Part shown: positions 1 through 8,613 of the stretch, piece after piece
Layout of the letters: each line of letters starts with the position of its first letter
How positions within the stretch are numbered: position 1 is the first letter of the stretch
NCBI GenBank assembly: GCA_964490175.1
Contig: CAZBAI010000022.1
Location: forward strand, 1 to 26,670
DNA length: 26,670 nt
From: RGIG3077 sp964490175
GTDB lineage: Bacteria > Bacillota > Clostridia > Oscillospirales > Ruminococcaceae
Direction of reading: 5' to 3'
Program-made: the position numbers and the translations under genes
The notes under the pieces: model-generated
Databases searched by the model: none
What the model was told of the DNA's origin: nothing
The model's input: only the letters and a program-made list of their open reading frames with translations

Positions 1-663
1 AAAGTCGTCGGAATTTTTAAATTCGTTTACCATCCAATCGATAATTCTCTGGTCGAAGTCATCGCCGCCGAGGTGGTTATTACCTGCCGTTGCGAGAACT
101 TCTGTGATTCCGCCGCCGATTTGAATAATGGAAACGTCAAAAGTACCGCCGCCGAGGTCGTATACCATAACGGTTTGTTCGTCTTCCTTGTCGATGCCGT
201 AGGAGAGGGCGGCCGCAGTAGGCTCGTTGATGATTCTCTTGACGTTAAGACCTGCAATTTGACCGGCATCCTTTGTTGCCTGACGTTGAGCATCTGTAAA
301 ATATGCGGGAACAGTGATTACCGCTTCGGAAACCGTTTCGCCGAGATAAGCCTCTGCGTCCGATTTGAGCTTTTGAAGCACCATAGCCGAAATTTCCTGC
401 GGAGTATAGTTCTTTCCGTCAATATTTACCTTATAGTCGCTGCCCATATGGCGCTTGATGGAAGAAACCGTTTTGTCGGGGTTTGTAATTGCCTGACGTT
501 TTGCAACCTGACCTACAAGTCTTTCGCCGTTTTTGGAAAAAGCCACAACCGAAGGGGTTGTTCTCGCACCCTCGGAGTTGGCGATAACGGTTGCGCTTCC
601 GCCTTCCATAACCGCTACGCAGGAGTTTGTTGTTCCCAAGTCGATACCAATGATTTTTGACAT
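1..663 (-). CDS. dnaK: Chaperone DnaK (Hsp70), N-terminal part, cut by window edge
   Basis: Cytoplasmic ATP-dependent Hsp70 chaperone that binds unfolded polypeptides and works with DnaJ and the exchange factor GrpE. The first 221 codons are visible, from ATG at 663 to the window edge; the rest of the nucleotide-binding domain, the peptide-binding domain and the C-terminus lie outside. The start reads MSKIIGIDLGTTNSCVAV, the phosphate-1 loop of Hsp70 ATPases. Later come the conserved blocks AVITVPAYF, RIINEPTAAALSYG and VYDLGGGTFDVS (phosphate-2 loop), then NHLGGDDFD. A ribosome binding site AAAGGTG lies 8 bases before the ATG. It is the third gene of the hrcA-grpE-dnaK operon, 64 bp after grpE, with no second CIRCE in that gap, so heat control should come from the operator upstream of hrcA. 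dnaJ would be expected next but is not in view. Confidence 0.97.
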   Translation of the reverse strand, partial: MSKIIGIDLGTTNSCVAVMEGGSATVIANSEGARTTPSVVAFSKNGERLVGQVAKRQAITNPDKTVSSIKRHMGSDYKVNIDGKNYTPQEISAMVLQKLKSDAEAYLGETVSEAVITVPAYFTDAQRQATKDAGQIAGLNVKRIINEPTAAALSYGIDKEDEQTVMVYDLGGGTFDVSIIQIGGGITEVLATAGNNHLGGDDFDQRIIDWMVNEFKNSDDF

Positions 664-727
664 AACTAAATCACCTTTCTTTTATTTGTTTGATTTATTT
701 TGAATTTGAGTTGTGCGCATTATAATT

Positions 728-1282
728 TCAGCAGGCGACTACTACCATCGCATAGCGAAGAACCCTGTCGCCGAGCATATAGCCTTTTTGATAAACCTCA
801 CAGACCGTGCCCTCGTCGTATTCGTCTGTTTCCTGCTGCTTGATTGCGTTGTGAAGATTCGGGTCAAATGTTTCGCCAAGTGCCGCAATCTCGGTTACAT
901 TCATCTTTTCGAGAATGCCCTTTAGCTGATCGTAAATCTTTTCAACGCCGTTTTTATAGCTTTGGTCGGTGCATTCTGCCTCCATTGCTCTGTCAAGAGC
1001 GTCGATAACCGGCAAAAAATCGCCAACGCATTTTATCTGTGCATTTGAAAAGGTATCAAGCCGTTCTTTTTCGGCACGCTTTCTTGCATTGTCAAATTCG
1101 GCAAGAATCCTCAAATATTTGTCGTTTGCCTCATTTGCCTTGCATTTAAGCTCTTCGTTTTCCTTTTCAAGTGTTTCCAAAGCCGAAACTTCGCTCACAG
1201 CGGAATCATCGGCAATCGGTGTTTCTTGCGCTTTGTCGCAAGATTGCGAAATTTCGTCGATTTCTTTTTTGTCCTTAGCCAT
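728..1282 (-). CDS. grpE: Nucleotide exchange factor GrpE
   Basis: Cytoplasmic homodimer that releases ADP from DnaK to reset the chaperone cycle. The 184-residue protein has the family layout: an acidic, low-complexity N-terminus (about residues 1-35), a long charged helix (about 37-85), and the compact C-terminal beta domain containing FDPNLHNAI and the signature VYQKGYMLGDRVLRYAMVVV near the end. I chose ATG at 1282 (MAKDKKE) because AAAGGAC precedes it by about 8 bases; an in-frame TTG at 1288 would sit almost on that ribosome binding site. The gene starts 8 bp inside the end of hrcA, which suggests translational coupling, and is followed by dnaK. Length and order are typical of Firmicutes. 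Confidence 0.95.
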   Translation of the reverse strand: MAKDKKEIDEISQSCDKAQETPIADDSAVSEVSALETLEKENEELKCKANEANDKYLRILAEFDNARKRAEKERLDTFSNAQIKCVGDFLPVIDALDRAMEAECTDQSYKNGVEKIYDQLKGILEKMNVTEIAALGETFDPNLHNAIKQQETDEYDEGTVCEVYQKGYMLGDRVLRYAMVVVAC

Positions 1283-2345
1283 TCTCAAAGTCCTTTCCGT
1301 TCAGTTCACATATTTCTATATTGTCTGTATTATCTTCATTGTCGGATATCATGTTGCTGATGCGCTGGGTTAAATATTCGACATACGGTATTATTTTTGC
1401 ATAGTCGATTCGCATAGGGCCGATGATGCCGAGAGAACCCGCCTCGCGGTTTCCCTTTTTAATGCTCGCCATAACCATACTGGAGTTGCCGATGATAAAT
1501 TCGTTGCTTTCCTCGCCGAACATAACCTTAATTCCGCTGAAACTTGAATCAAGCAAATGGCCAAGGTCGTTTTTCTTTTCAAAAAACCTTACAATGTCGT
1601 TTTTGTCAAGGTCATCACGTGAAACAAGATTCCTTTCGCCGCTGATGACCACATCCTGCCGCTTTAAATCGGCTGAAAGCTCAAAAACGCTTTGAAGCAA
1701 GGGCGAAAGTGAAATCATATATGCGCCGAGCGCCGTTACAAGTTCGGTATATTTTTCCTCCGAAAGACTTTCGATTGCAACGCCCTGCAAATTTTCCTGC
1801 ATATAGCTTGCAAAAAAATCAAGCTGTTCGTTGGTTAAATCAAATTGAAGCCGGCACGCTTTGTTTTTGATGTTTCCGTTTGAGGTTATCAGCAAAACAA
1901 CATACAGTCGTCTGCCTGTCGGTATGACCTCAACCTTTGATATTACGGAAAACGAAGCCGCTGTATTTGAGGCAACCGCTGCGCACTGCGTAAGCTCGGC
2001 AAGAGCTGTGGCGGCGTTTTGCATAAGTTCATCTTCCGAAAGCGTGTCATCGCCGAGCATAGTGTCAAGCATCAGTCTGTCGTTGTCGCTTAAACTGCCG
2101 GGCGTCATCAACTTGTCGATATATAGTTTATATCCGTTAAAAGTAGGGATTCGGCCTGCCGAAGTGTGCGGCTGCTCCAAAAGCCCAAGCTGGTCGAGCA
2201 TTGCCATGTCGTTTCTTATTGTTGCGGAGGAAACCTTAATTCCGGGCATTGAAGCAATCGCCTTTGAGCCGACAGGCTCGCCTGTGCGGATATATTCATC
2301 AACTACCGCCGCAAGAATTTTCAGTTTTCTGTTGTCAATGTCCAA
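1275..2345 (-). CDS. hrcA: Heat-inducible transcription repressor HrcA
   Basis: DNA-binding repressor of class I heat-shock genes; in Firmicutes it binds CIRCE and needs GroEL for activity. The N-terminus carries the winged helix: RKLKILAAVVDEYI, then TGEPVGSKAIA, the recognition region VSSATIRNDMAMLDQLG and the wing HTSAGRIPTFNGYKLYID. The remaining roughly 270 residues are the dimerisation and inserted domain. Start choice: an ATG lies at 2372 but has no convincing ribosome binding site. A TTG at 2345 gives the N-terminus (M)DIDNRKLKIL expected from clostridial HrcA and has AGGCGG about 13 bases upstream, so I prefer it, giving 356 residues; with ATG at 2372 it would be 365. The gene is first in the operon, autoregulated through the CIRCE at 2411-2437, and overlaps grpE by 8 bp. 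Confidence 0.93.
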   Translation of the reverse strand: MDIDNRKLKILAAVVDEYIRTGEPVGSKAIASMPGIKVSSATIRNDMAMLDQLGLLEQPHTSAGRIPTFNGYKLYIDKLMTPGSLSDNDRLMLDTMLGDDTLSEDELMQNAATALAELTQCAAVASNTAASFSVISKVEVIPTGRRLYVVLLITSNGNIKNKACRLQFDLTNEQLDFFASYMQENLQGVAIESLSEEKYTELVTALGAYMISLSPLLQSVFELSADLKRQDVVISGERNLVSRDDLDKNDIVRFFEKKNDLGHLLDSSFSGIKVMFGEESNEFIIGNSSMVMASIKKGNREAGSLGIIGPMRIDYAKIIPYVEYLTQRISNMISDNEDNTDNIEICELNGKDFENG

Positions 2346-2410
2346 AATCTTAAATCTCACCGCCTTTTGCATATCCGTGATTTTTATTTAGCAATATTCT
2401 CTCAAGACTG

Positions 2411-2437
2411 TTAGCACTCTTTATCTTTGAGTGCTAA
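2411..2437 (-). promoter_or_regulatory. CIRCE operator (HrcA binding site)
   Basis: Perfect inverted repeat TTAGCACTC (2411-2419), nine-base spacer (2420-2428), GAGTGCTAA (2429-2437). This is the exact consensus of the CIRCE element bound by HrcA. It lies immediately downstream of the -10 box of the minus-strand hrcA promoter, covering the expected transcription start, so bound HrcA would block initiation and the element would also be transcribed into the leader. Confidence 0.98.
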
Positions 2438-2441
2438 ATAT

Positions 2442-2470
2442 AATATACCATTATTACGTGTCGCTGTCAA
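2442..2470 (-). promoter_or_regulatory. Sigma-A promoter of hrcA-grpE-dnaK
   Basis: Read on the minus strand: -35 TTGACA (2470-2465), 17-bp spacer, -10 TATATT (2447-2442). The -35 is a perfect consensus and the spacing is ideal; transcription should begin near 2435, inside CIRCE. A strong housekeeping promoter held down by HrcA is the standard arrangement for this operon. Confidence 0.9.
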
Positions 2471-2580
2471 GCGAAAGAATTATTTTTGTAAAAAAAAGCA
2501 AACCGCAACATATCTTTAATGTGCCGATTGTTCAAATCGACGAATAAAAAACAGCGTTTAAGGACATTTTAAGGTTTTAA

Positions 2581-2609
2581 TTGTATTATTGCCGAAAAGG
2601 TGGTATAAT
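2581..2609 (+). promoter_or_regulatory. Probable promoter of mtaB-purL and following genes
   Basis: -35-like TTGTAT (2581-2586), 17-bp spacer, consensus -10 TATAAT (2604-2609) with an extended -10 TG two bases before it (2601-2602). It lies about 50 bp upstream of the mtaB start and diverges from the heat-shock promoter. No other good promoter was seen between here and the polysaccharide genes, so it may drive a long transcript. Confidence 0.75.
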
Positions 2610-2660
2610 TACACCGACAGTTGATATTTGCAATTTGTCGGAAAGGTGAAAATTTTTTAT

Positions 2661-3974
2661 ATGAAATTTGCGGTACATACTTTCGGCTGTAAGGTAAACA
2701 GCTATGAAAGCGAATATATGGCGGAGCTTTTTGAAAAAAACGGGCTTGAAAGGACAGAGCAAAGCAATGCCGATGTTCACATAATAAATTCGTGCACGGT
2801 GACCGGATACGGTGAAAAGAAAGTGCGCCAACAGATATCACGTTTGCGCAGAATCTGTCCTGACAGCGTGATAATTCTTACCGGCTGTATGCCGCAGGCA
2901 AGGGCGGAAACGCAAAGCCTGATTGATGACCTTGACGCCGACATAATAACCGGCACGAAAGAGCGCAGTAGGATTTTTTTGCTTTTTGAAGAATATATGC
3001 GCACACGGCAAAGAATTGTTTCGGTTGAGCGGCACGGCAATGACCGAAGCTTTGAGAAAATGAGCTGTCAAAGCTTTGGCGCAAAGACGCGTGCCTTTGT
3101 AAAAATCGAGGATGGGTGCGACAATTTTTGTTCCTACTGTGCCATTCCGTATGCCAGAGGCAGGGTGCGTTCAAAGCCGCTGTGCGATATCGAAAGCGAA
3201 GCACATCGTCTTGCCGAAAAAGGCTATAAGGAAATTGTTTTGGCAGGGATAAATCTTTCGGCATACGGCAGTGATATCGGCAAAACGCTTTGCGATGCGG
3301 TAAAAGCGGCGGCAAAGCCGCAGGGCGTTCGCAGAGTGCGCCTAAGTTCACTCGAAACCGAAAGATTGGGACTTGACGCCGTAAAAGAGCTTTCAAAAAT
3401 CGAAAAGCTTTGTCCGCATTTTCACATATCGCTTCAAAGCGGCAGTGACGCTGTATTAAAGGCGATGAACCGAAAATATACCTCATTTGATTATATTGCG
3501 CTTTGCAATAAATTTTATGAGCTTTTTGAAAATTGCGCAATCACTACGGATGTGATTGTCGGTTTTCCGAATGAAACCGATGGGGATTTTGCAAAAACTC
3601 TTGCTATGATTGAAAAAATAGGGTTTGCCGATGTGCACGTTTTCCCATATTCGCCGAGAGCGGGCACAAAAGCGGCAAAAATGCCGCAACTGCCCGATTA
3701 TGTAAAAACCGATAGGGCGGAAAGGGCGGAAAAATGCGCCGCCGATATGCGAAAAAAATATCTTGCAAATCAGGTCGGAAAAACGTTAAATGTCTTGTTT
3801 GAGCGTGAAAACTGCACAGAATTTCATCAAGGCTATGCCGAGAATTACCGCAAAGTGAAAATCAGGGCAAAAAGCGGCGAAAAAAGTTTGCAAAACGAAT
3901 GCTTTTGTGTTAAAATAAAAGAGTGTGATGATTCGTGCCTTGTCGGAGAGATAAGCGACGAAAAAAATCAATAA
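2661..3974 (+). CDS. mtaB: tRNA (N6-L-threonylcarbamoyladenosine(37)-C2)-methylthiotransferase MtaB
   Basis: Radical-SAM enzyme that converts t6A at tRNA position 37 to ms2t6A, stabilising codon-anticodon pairing at ANN codons. The 437-residue protein has all three parts of the family. The N-terminal MTTase domain begins MKFAVHTFGCKVNSYE and has cluster cysteines C10, C45 and C76. The radical-SAM core carries CDNFCSYC with C153, C157 and C160. The C-terminal TRAM-like region starts near residue 377 (GKTLNVLFE). HTFGCKVN and the single TRAM fit MtaB (YqeV) better than MiaB or RimO. ATG at 2661 is chosen over a TTG at 2628; AGGTG precedes it by 12 bases. It is followed 28 bp later by purL and is probably cotranscribed with it. 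Confidence 0.93.
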   Translation: MKFAVHTFGCKVNSYESEYMAELFEKNGLERTEQSNADVHIINSCTVTGYGEKKVRQQISRLRRICPDSVIILTGCMPQARAETQSLIDDLDADIITGTKERSRIFLLFEEYMRTRQRIVSVERHGNDRSFEKMSCQSFGAKTRAFVKIEDGCDNFCSYCAIPYARGRVRSKPLCDIESEAHRLAEKGYKEIVLAGINLSAYGSDIGKTLCDAVKAAAKPQGVRRVRLSSLETERLGLDAVKELSKIEKLCPHFHISLQSGSDAVLKAMNRKYTSFDYIALCNKFYELFENCAITTDVIVGFPNETDGDFAKTLAMIEKIGFADVHVFPYSPRAGTKAAKMPQLPDYVKTDRAERAEKCAADMRKKYLANQVGKTLNVLFERENCTEFHQGYAENYRKVKIRAKSGEKSLQNECFCVKIKECDDSCLVGEISDEKNQ

Positions 3975-4002
3975 AAAAATGCTGAAAGGGCAGGATAAAA
4001 TT

Positions 4003-7000
4003 ATGTCTGTATTTCGTATTTATGTTGAAAAAAAGCCGCAGTTTGCGGTTGAAGCCAAGGCTGTGTGCGCCGATGTTAAATCCGCATTGCAGCTTGACGG
4101 CTTGAAAAGTATAAGGTTGTTCAACCGTTACGATGTTGACAAAATCTCGCAGGAGAATTTTCAAAGGGCCGTGAACAACGTCTTTTCCGAGCCGATGGTT
4201 GACTACGTTTATCACAAATTGCCGATGATGTTTGAAAACGGCAGGATTTTTGCCGTTGAGTATCTTCCCGGACAGTTTGACCAGCGTGCCGACAGCTGTG
4301 AACAGTGCATATCGCTTTTGACGCAAGCCGAAAGATGCAAAGTGCGCAATGCAAGAGTTTATATTGTTGAGGGCGATTTGACCGACGCCGAGTTTGAAAA
4401 ACTCAAGAGCTATCTTATAAACCCCGTGGAGTGCCGTGAGGCTTCGCTTGAAAAGCCCGAAACTCTTGATGTTGACTACGAAATTCCGACAACGGTTGAA
4501 ACGCTTGATGGGTTTATTTCACTCACCGAGGGTGAGCTTGAAGATTTTATCCGCCGTTACGGTTTGGCGATGGATCTTGACGATATCAAGTTTTGCAGCA
4601 AATATTTTAAAACTGTCGAGCAGCGTGACCCGACAATTACCGAAATCCGCATGATTGACACTTATTGGTCAGACCACTGCCGCCACACAACGTTTTCGAC
4701 CAATATCAACGAGGTCAATATCAGTGCGCCCTATATTCAGGATACATATAATGAATATCTTGATGTAAGGGAAGAGCTTGGCAGGTCAAACAAGCCTATG
4801 ACGCTTATGGATATTGCGACTATTGCCGCAAAGAAGCTGAAAGCCGACGGACTTTTGCCCGAGCTTGACGAGAGCGAGGAGATAAACGCCTGCTCAATCA
4901 AAATCAAGGCAAATATTGACGGAGAACTTTGCGACTGGATTTTGATGTTTAAAAACGAAACGCATAATCATCCGACGGAAATCGAACCTTTCGGCGGTGC
5001 GGCAACCTGTCTCGGCGGTGCGATTCGTGACCCGCTTTCGGGCCGTTCTTATGTATATCAGGCAATGCGTGTAACAGGTGCGGCAAATCCGCTTGTGCCT
5101 GTCGGTGATACAATCAAGGGCAAACTGCCGCAAAGAAAAATCACTGTGGGTGCGGCTAACGGATACAGCTCATACGGCAACCAAATCGGACTTGCAACAG
5201 GTCACGTCAGCGAAATATATCATCCCGGATATGTAGCCAAGCGTATGGAAATAGGTGCGGTGCTCGGCGCTGCTCCTGCGGCTAATATTCGCCGAGAAGT
5301 ACCTTGCCCCGGTGATGTTGTGATTCTTCTCGGAGGAAAAACCGGTCGTGACGGCTGCGGCGGTGCAACAGGCTCATCAAAATCGCACACGCTTGAATCG
5401 CTTGAAAACTGCGGAGCAGAGGTTCAAAAGGGCAATCCGCCGGAGGAAAGAAAACTTCAGCGACTTTTCAGAAAACCCGAGGTCACCGCACTTATCAAGC
5501 GCTGTAACGATTTCGGCGCAGGCGGCGTTTCCGTTGCGATAGGTGAGCTTGCCGACGGTCTTGTAATCGACCTTGACTCCGTAACGAAAAAATATGACGG
5601 GCTTGACGGCACCGAGCTGGCTATCAGCGAATCGCAGGAGAGAATGGCTGTTGTCGTCGCCGCTGATGACGTTATAAAATTTATAAGATACGTTGATGAA
5701 GAAAACTTGGAAGCAACGCCTGTTGCCGTTGTGACAGCCGAGCCGAGATTGAGAATGAAGTGGAACGGAAACACGATAGTCAATCTTTCCAGAGAGTTTC
5801 TCAATTCAAACGGTGCGCCTAAGTTTACCGATATTTGCGTTTTGCAGCCCGCACTTTATGTAAACGGCAGCTATGCCGATAACGAAGAGGGTTGGCTTTC
5901 GATGCTTTCAAGCCTTAATGTGTGCTCGCAAAAGGGTCTTGTCGAAAGGTTTGATTCAACTATCGGCGCTTCTACCGTATTGATGCCCTACGGCGGTATA
6001 TATCAGCTTACGCCGAATCAGGCAATGGCGTGCAAAATTCCCGTCGTTTCGGGAGAAACCACAACCTGTTCGCTTATGGGCTGGGGCTTTAACCCTTATG
6101 TAAGCGATAAAAGCCCTTATCACGGAGCAATTGCCGCTGTTATCGAATCAATTGCCAAGGTTGTTGCCGCAGGCGGACGATATGAGGACTGCTACCTTAC
6201 TTTCCAAGAATATTTTGAAAGAACGCAAAATAATCCTTCACGTTGGGGCAAGCCGTTTGCCGCACTTCTCGGTGCATTTAAAGCACAGCTGGAGCTGAAA
6301 TGCGCCTCTATCGGCGGTAAGGACTCAATGTCCGGAACGTTTGAATCTATTGATGTTCCCCCAACGCTGGTTTCGTTTGCGGTTGCGACAACCGATGCTT
6401 CAAGGGTTGTTTCGCCCGAATTTAAGAGAGAGGGCAGTATTGTAATTCTCATGCTGCCGACCTATGACGAAAACGGTTTGCCCGATTTTGCAAGTGTTAG
6501 GGCAAATTTTGAAAAGCTTGAAAAAATGATTGACGACGGCAGAGTGCGTGCCGCATGGTCAATTGCTTCCGGCGGTGTTGCTGAGGGCATTGCAAAAATG
6601 TCATTCGGCAATCATATCGGATTTAGATTTATAAAGAAAGTTTCCGCAAGGACATTATTCAACCCCTGCTACGGCGGATTTATCGTTGAGCTTGACGGTA
6701 TGGCAAAGCCCGATGAAGACGTTATCGGCGAAACGACATTTGAGTATGAAATCAAGTGCCTTGATTATAAAATATCGCTTGAAAAGCTTCAAAAGGCATG
6801 GGAGGACAAGCTTGAGCCTGTATATCCCTGCAATATCGAAACGGGAGATACAGAGGTTATCACATATAATTATGCCAACAAACAGCGCCTTGCACCGAAA
6901 ATCAAGGTCGCAAAGCCGAAAGTTCTCATTCCGGTATTCCCCGGAACAAACTGTGAGGACGATTCACAGCGTGCATTTGAAAGAGCCGGCGCCGAAACCG

Positions 7001-7713
7001 AAGTTTTCGTCATCAGAAATCTTTCGGCAAGCGCAATCGAAGAATCGATTGAGGCCATGGAAAAATCTATCCGCAATTCTCAAATCATAATGTTGCCCGG
7101 CGGTTTTTCCGGCGGTGATGAGCCTGACGGAAGCGGCAAGTTTATCACGGCGTTTTTCAGAAATGCTGCCATAAAGGACGCCGTAACAGATCTGCTTAAC
7201 AATCGTGACGGACTTATGCTCGGCATTTGCAACGGTTTTCAGGCACTGATAAAGTTAGGGCTTGTTCCTTTCGGTGAAATTCGTGATATGCAAGACGGTG
7301 CGCCTACGCTTACTTTCAACAGCATAGGCAGGCATCAAAGCAAGATGGTTTCCACGAGAATTTCGTCGAATAAATCGCCTTGGCTTTACGGCTGTGAACA
7401 GGGTGATATTCATTCAATTGCAATTTCGCACGGCGAGGGAAGATTTGTCGCAAGCGATGAATTGCTTGAAAAAATGGCGGCAAACGGACAAATTGCAACG
7501 CAGTATGTCGATATTGCCGAAAATCCCACAATGGATATCAGATTTAATCCCAATGCTTCAATCGACGCCATTGAAGGTATCACCTCTCCCGACGGCAGAG
7601 TGTTCGGAAAAATGGGTCATTCGGAGCGTATCGGTTCGTATGTCGCAAAAAATATCGGCGGCAGGAAGAATCAATATATATTTGAAAACGGCGTAAAATA
7701 CTTTTCGCTTTAA
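4003..7713 (+). CDS. purL: Phosphoribosylformylglycinamidine synthase, single-chain
   Basis: Cytosolic fourth step of de novo purine synthesis: FGAR + glutamine + ATP gives FGAM. The 1236-residue chain is the large fused form, as in proteobacteria and many Clostridia, not the separate PurS/PurL/PurQ of Bacillus. It has an N-terminal PurS-like region (about 1-150). The first synthase half contains WSDHCRHTTF (H225) and the ATP-site block NETHNHPTEIEPFGGAATC. A second AIRS-like half contains IGGKDSMSGTF. A C-terminal class I glutaminase starts near 965 (VLIPVFPGTNCEDD) and carries nucleophile C1076 in LGICNGFQAL, with H1143 and E1145 in SHGEGRF. Start ATG at 4003 has AGGA 7 bases upstream. The glutaminase triad is intact. 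It stands apart from other pur genes. Confidence 0.96.
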   Translation: MSVFRIYVEKKPQFAVEAKAVCADVKSALQLDGLKSIRLFNRYDVDKISQENFQRAVNNVFSEPMVDYVYHKLPMMFENGRIFAVEYLPGQFDQRADSCEQCISLLTQAERCKVRNARVYIVEGDLTDAEFEKLKSYLINPVECREASLEKPETLDVDYEIPTTVETLDGFISLTEGELEDFIRRYGLAMDLDDIKFCSKYFKTVEQRDPTITEIRMIDTYWSDHCRHTTFSTNINEVNISAPYIQDTYNEYLDVREELGRSNKPMTLMDIATIAAKKLKADGLLPELDESEEINACSIKIKANIDGELCDWILMFKNETHNHPTEIEPFGGAATCLGGAIRDPLSGRSYVYQAMRVTGAANPLVPVGDTIKGKLPQRKITVGAANGYSSYGNQIGLATGHVSEIYHPGYVAKRMEIGAVLGAAPAANIRREVPCPGDVVILLGGKTGRDGCGGATGSSKSHTLESLENCGAEVQKGNPPEERKLQRLFRKPEVTALIKRCNDFGAGGVSVAIGELADGLVIDLDSVTKKYDGLDGTELAISESQERMAVVVAADDVIKFIRYVDEENLEATPVAVVTAEPRLRMKWNGNTIVNLSREFLNSNGAPKFTDICVLQPALYVNGSYADNEEGWLSMLSSLNVCSQKGLVERFDSTIGASTVLMPYGGIYQLTPNQAMACKIPVVSGETTTCSLMGWGFNPYVSDKSPYHGAIAAVIESIAKVVAAGGRYEDCYLTFQEYFERTQNNPSRWGKPFAALLGAFKAQLELKCASIGGKDSMSGTFESIDVPPTLVSFAVATTDASRVVSPEFKREGSIVILMLPTYDENGLPDFASVRANFEKLEKMIDDGRVRAAWSIASGGVAEGIAKMSFGNHIGFRFIKKVSARTLFNPCYGGFIVELDGMAKPDEDVIGETTFEYEIKCLDYKISLEKLQKAWEDKLEPVYPCNIETGDTEVITYNYANKQRLAPKIKVAKPKVLIPVFPGTNCEDDSQRAFERAGAETEVFVIRNLSASAIEESIEAMEKSIRNSQIIMLPGGFSGGDEPDGSGKFITAFFRNAAIKDAVTDLLNNRDGLMLGICNGFQALIKLGLVPFGEIRDMQDGAPTLTFNSIGRHQSKMVSTRISSNKSPWLYGCEQGDIHSIAISHGEGRFVASDELLEKMAANGQIATQYVDIAENPTMDIRFNPNASIDAIEGITSPDGRVFGKMGHSERIGSYVAKNIGGRKNQYIFENGVKYFSL

Positions 7714-7716
7714 TCT

Positions 7717-8571
7717 ATGAAAAACATACTCATTATCGGCAAAAACAGCTATTTGGCAAATTGCTTTGCAAAGCGCCTGTCACAGTGCGGCGAATATCGC
7801 TTTGATATGATATCCGCAAGAAACGGCGAATGGACAAAGCCGGATTATTCTAAGTACGATTCCGTTGTAATATTCAGCGGAATCGTGCACCGTAAGGAGA
7901 AAAAAAGCGATGAAAAGCTTTATTTTTCCGTCAATTCCGAGCTGGCTTCAAAAATTTGCGAAAAAGCCAAAAGCGAGGGCGCAAGGCAACTTGTTTTTAT
8001 GAGCACGATGAGCGTTTACGGAAAGCGTATTTGCGGCATAATAACAGCACAAACGCCCGAAAATCCCGATTCGCTTTACGGCAAATCGAAATTATCCGGC
8101 GAAAAGCTTGTTGCCGCACAAAGCGACAATAGGTTTGCGGTGGCAATTGTTCGTCCGCCGATGGTATACGGCAGAAAATGCACCGGAAACTACGCAAGGC
8201 TTTCCGCACTGGTGAAAAAAATACCGTTTTTCCCGTATTCGGAGAATAGGCGCAGTATGATTTATGAAGAAAATTTGTCCGAATTTCTGCGGCTTTTGTG
8301 CGAAAGTCAAAGCAGCGGAACATTTTTTCCGCAAAATTCCGAGTATGTCTGCACAAGTGATATGGTAAGCGAAATTTGCCTTGCAAACGGCAAAAAAATG
8401 CATAGCTTTAAAATTTTTAACCCGATAATTCGCTTTTTGTCAAAACATATTGCTACGTTTCAAAAGCTTTTCGGCACACTTTGCTATGAAAAGGAAATGT
8501 CGCAAGTCGATTTCGGCGATTATAATACAGTCGGATTTAAAGAGAGCATAAAGATATGTGAGCACGGTTAA
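7717..8571 (+). CDS. NAD-dependent epimerase/dehydratase-like (extended SDR) protein
   Basis: Probable nucleotide-sugar epimerase, dehydratase or reductase for surface polysaccharide synthesis; the substrate cannot be told from sequence. The 284 residues show a Rossmann start MKNILIIGKNSYLA. The usual GxxGxxG has kept only its first glycine (GKNSYLA), which is unusual and may change cofactor binding. The catalytic region is recognisable: FMSTMSVYG (S96/T97) and SLYGKSK with Y121 and K125 of the YxxxK motif, then IVRPPMVYG as in UDP-sugar epimerases. The ATG begins 3 bp after the purL stop without a clear ribosome binding site of its own, suggesting coupling to purL translation. A glycosyltransferase follows 42 bp later. 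Confidence 0.78.
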   Translation: MKNILIIGKNSYLANCFAKRLSQCGEYRFDMISARNGEWTKPDYSKYDSVVIFSGIVHRKEKKSDEKLYFSVNSELASKICEKAKSEGARQLVFMSTMSVYGKRICGIITAQTPENPDSLYGKSKLSGEKLVAAQSDNRFAVAIVRPPMVYGRKCTGNYARLSALVKKIPFFPYSENRRSMIYEENLSEFLRLLCESQSSGTFFPQNSEYVCTSDMVSEICLANGKKMHSFKIFNPIIRFLSKHIATFQKLFGTLCYEKEMSQVDFGDYNTVGFKESIKICEHG

Positions 8572-8613
8572 AGGGCGCAAAACAGACAGAGAAGCCCTTG
8601 CAGGAGATTTTTT

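Noticed and set aside
73..660. Open plus-strand reading frame of 195 codons
   Set aside because: It is the antisense shadow of dnaK, whose minus-strand frame has clear Hsp70 motifs.
664..727. Possible separate dnaK promoter or second CIRCE between grpE and dnaK
   Set aside because: No CIRCE arms and no paired -35/-10 were found; only a ribosome binding site is clear.
2521..2545. Short inverted repeat (CGATT / AATCG) upstream of the mtaB promoter
   Set aside because: Only 5 bp stem with no T-run and no link to a known operator; likely chance.
2878..3540. Minus-strand open frame of 220 codons opposite mtaB
   Set aside because: Low-complexity, arginine/cysteine-rich translation with no domain pattern; mtaB on the other strand is unambiguous.
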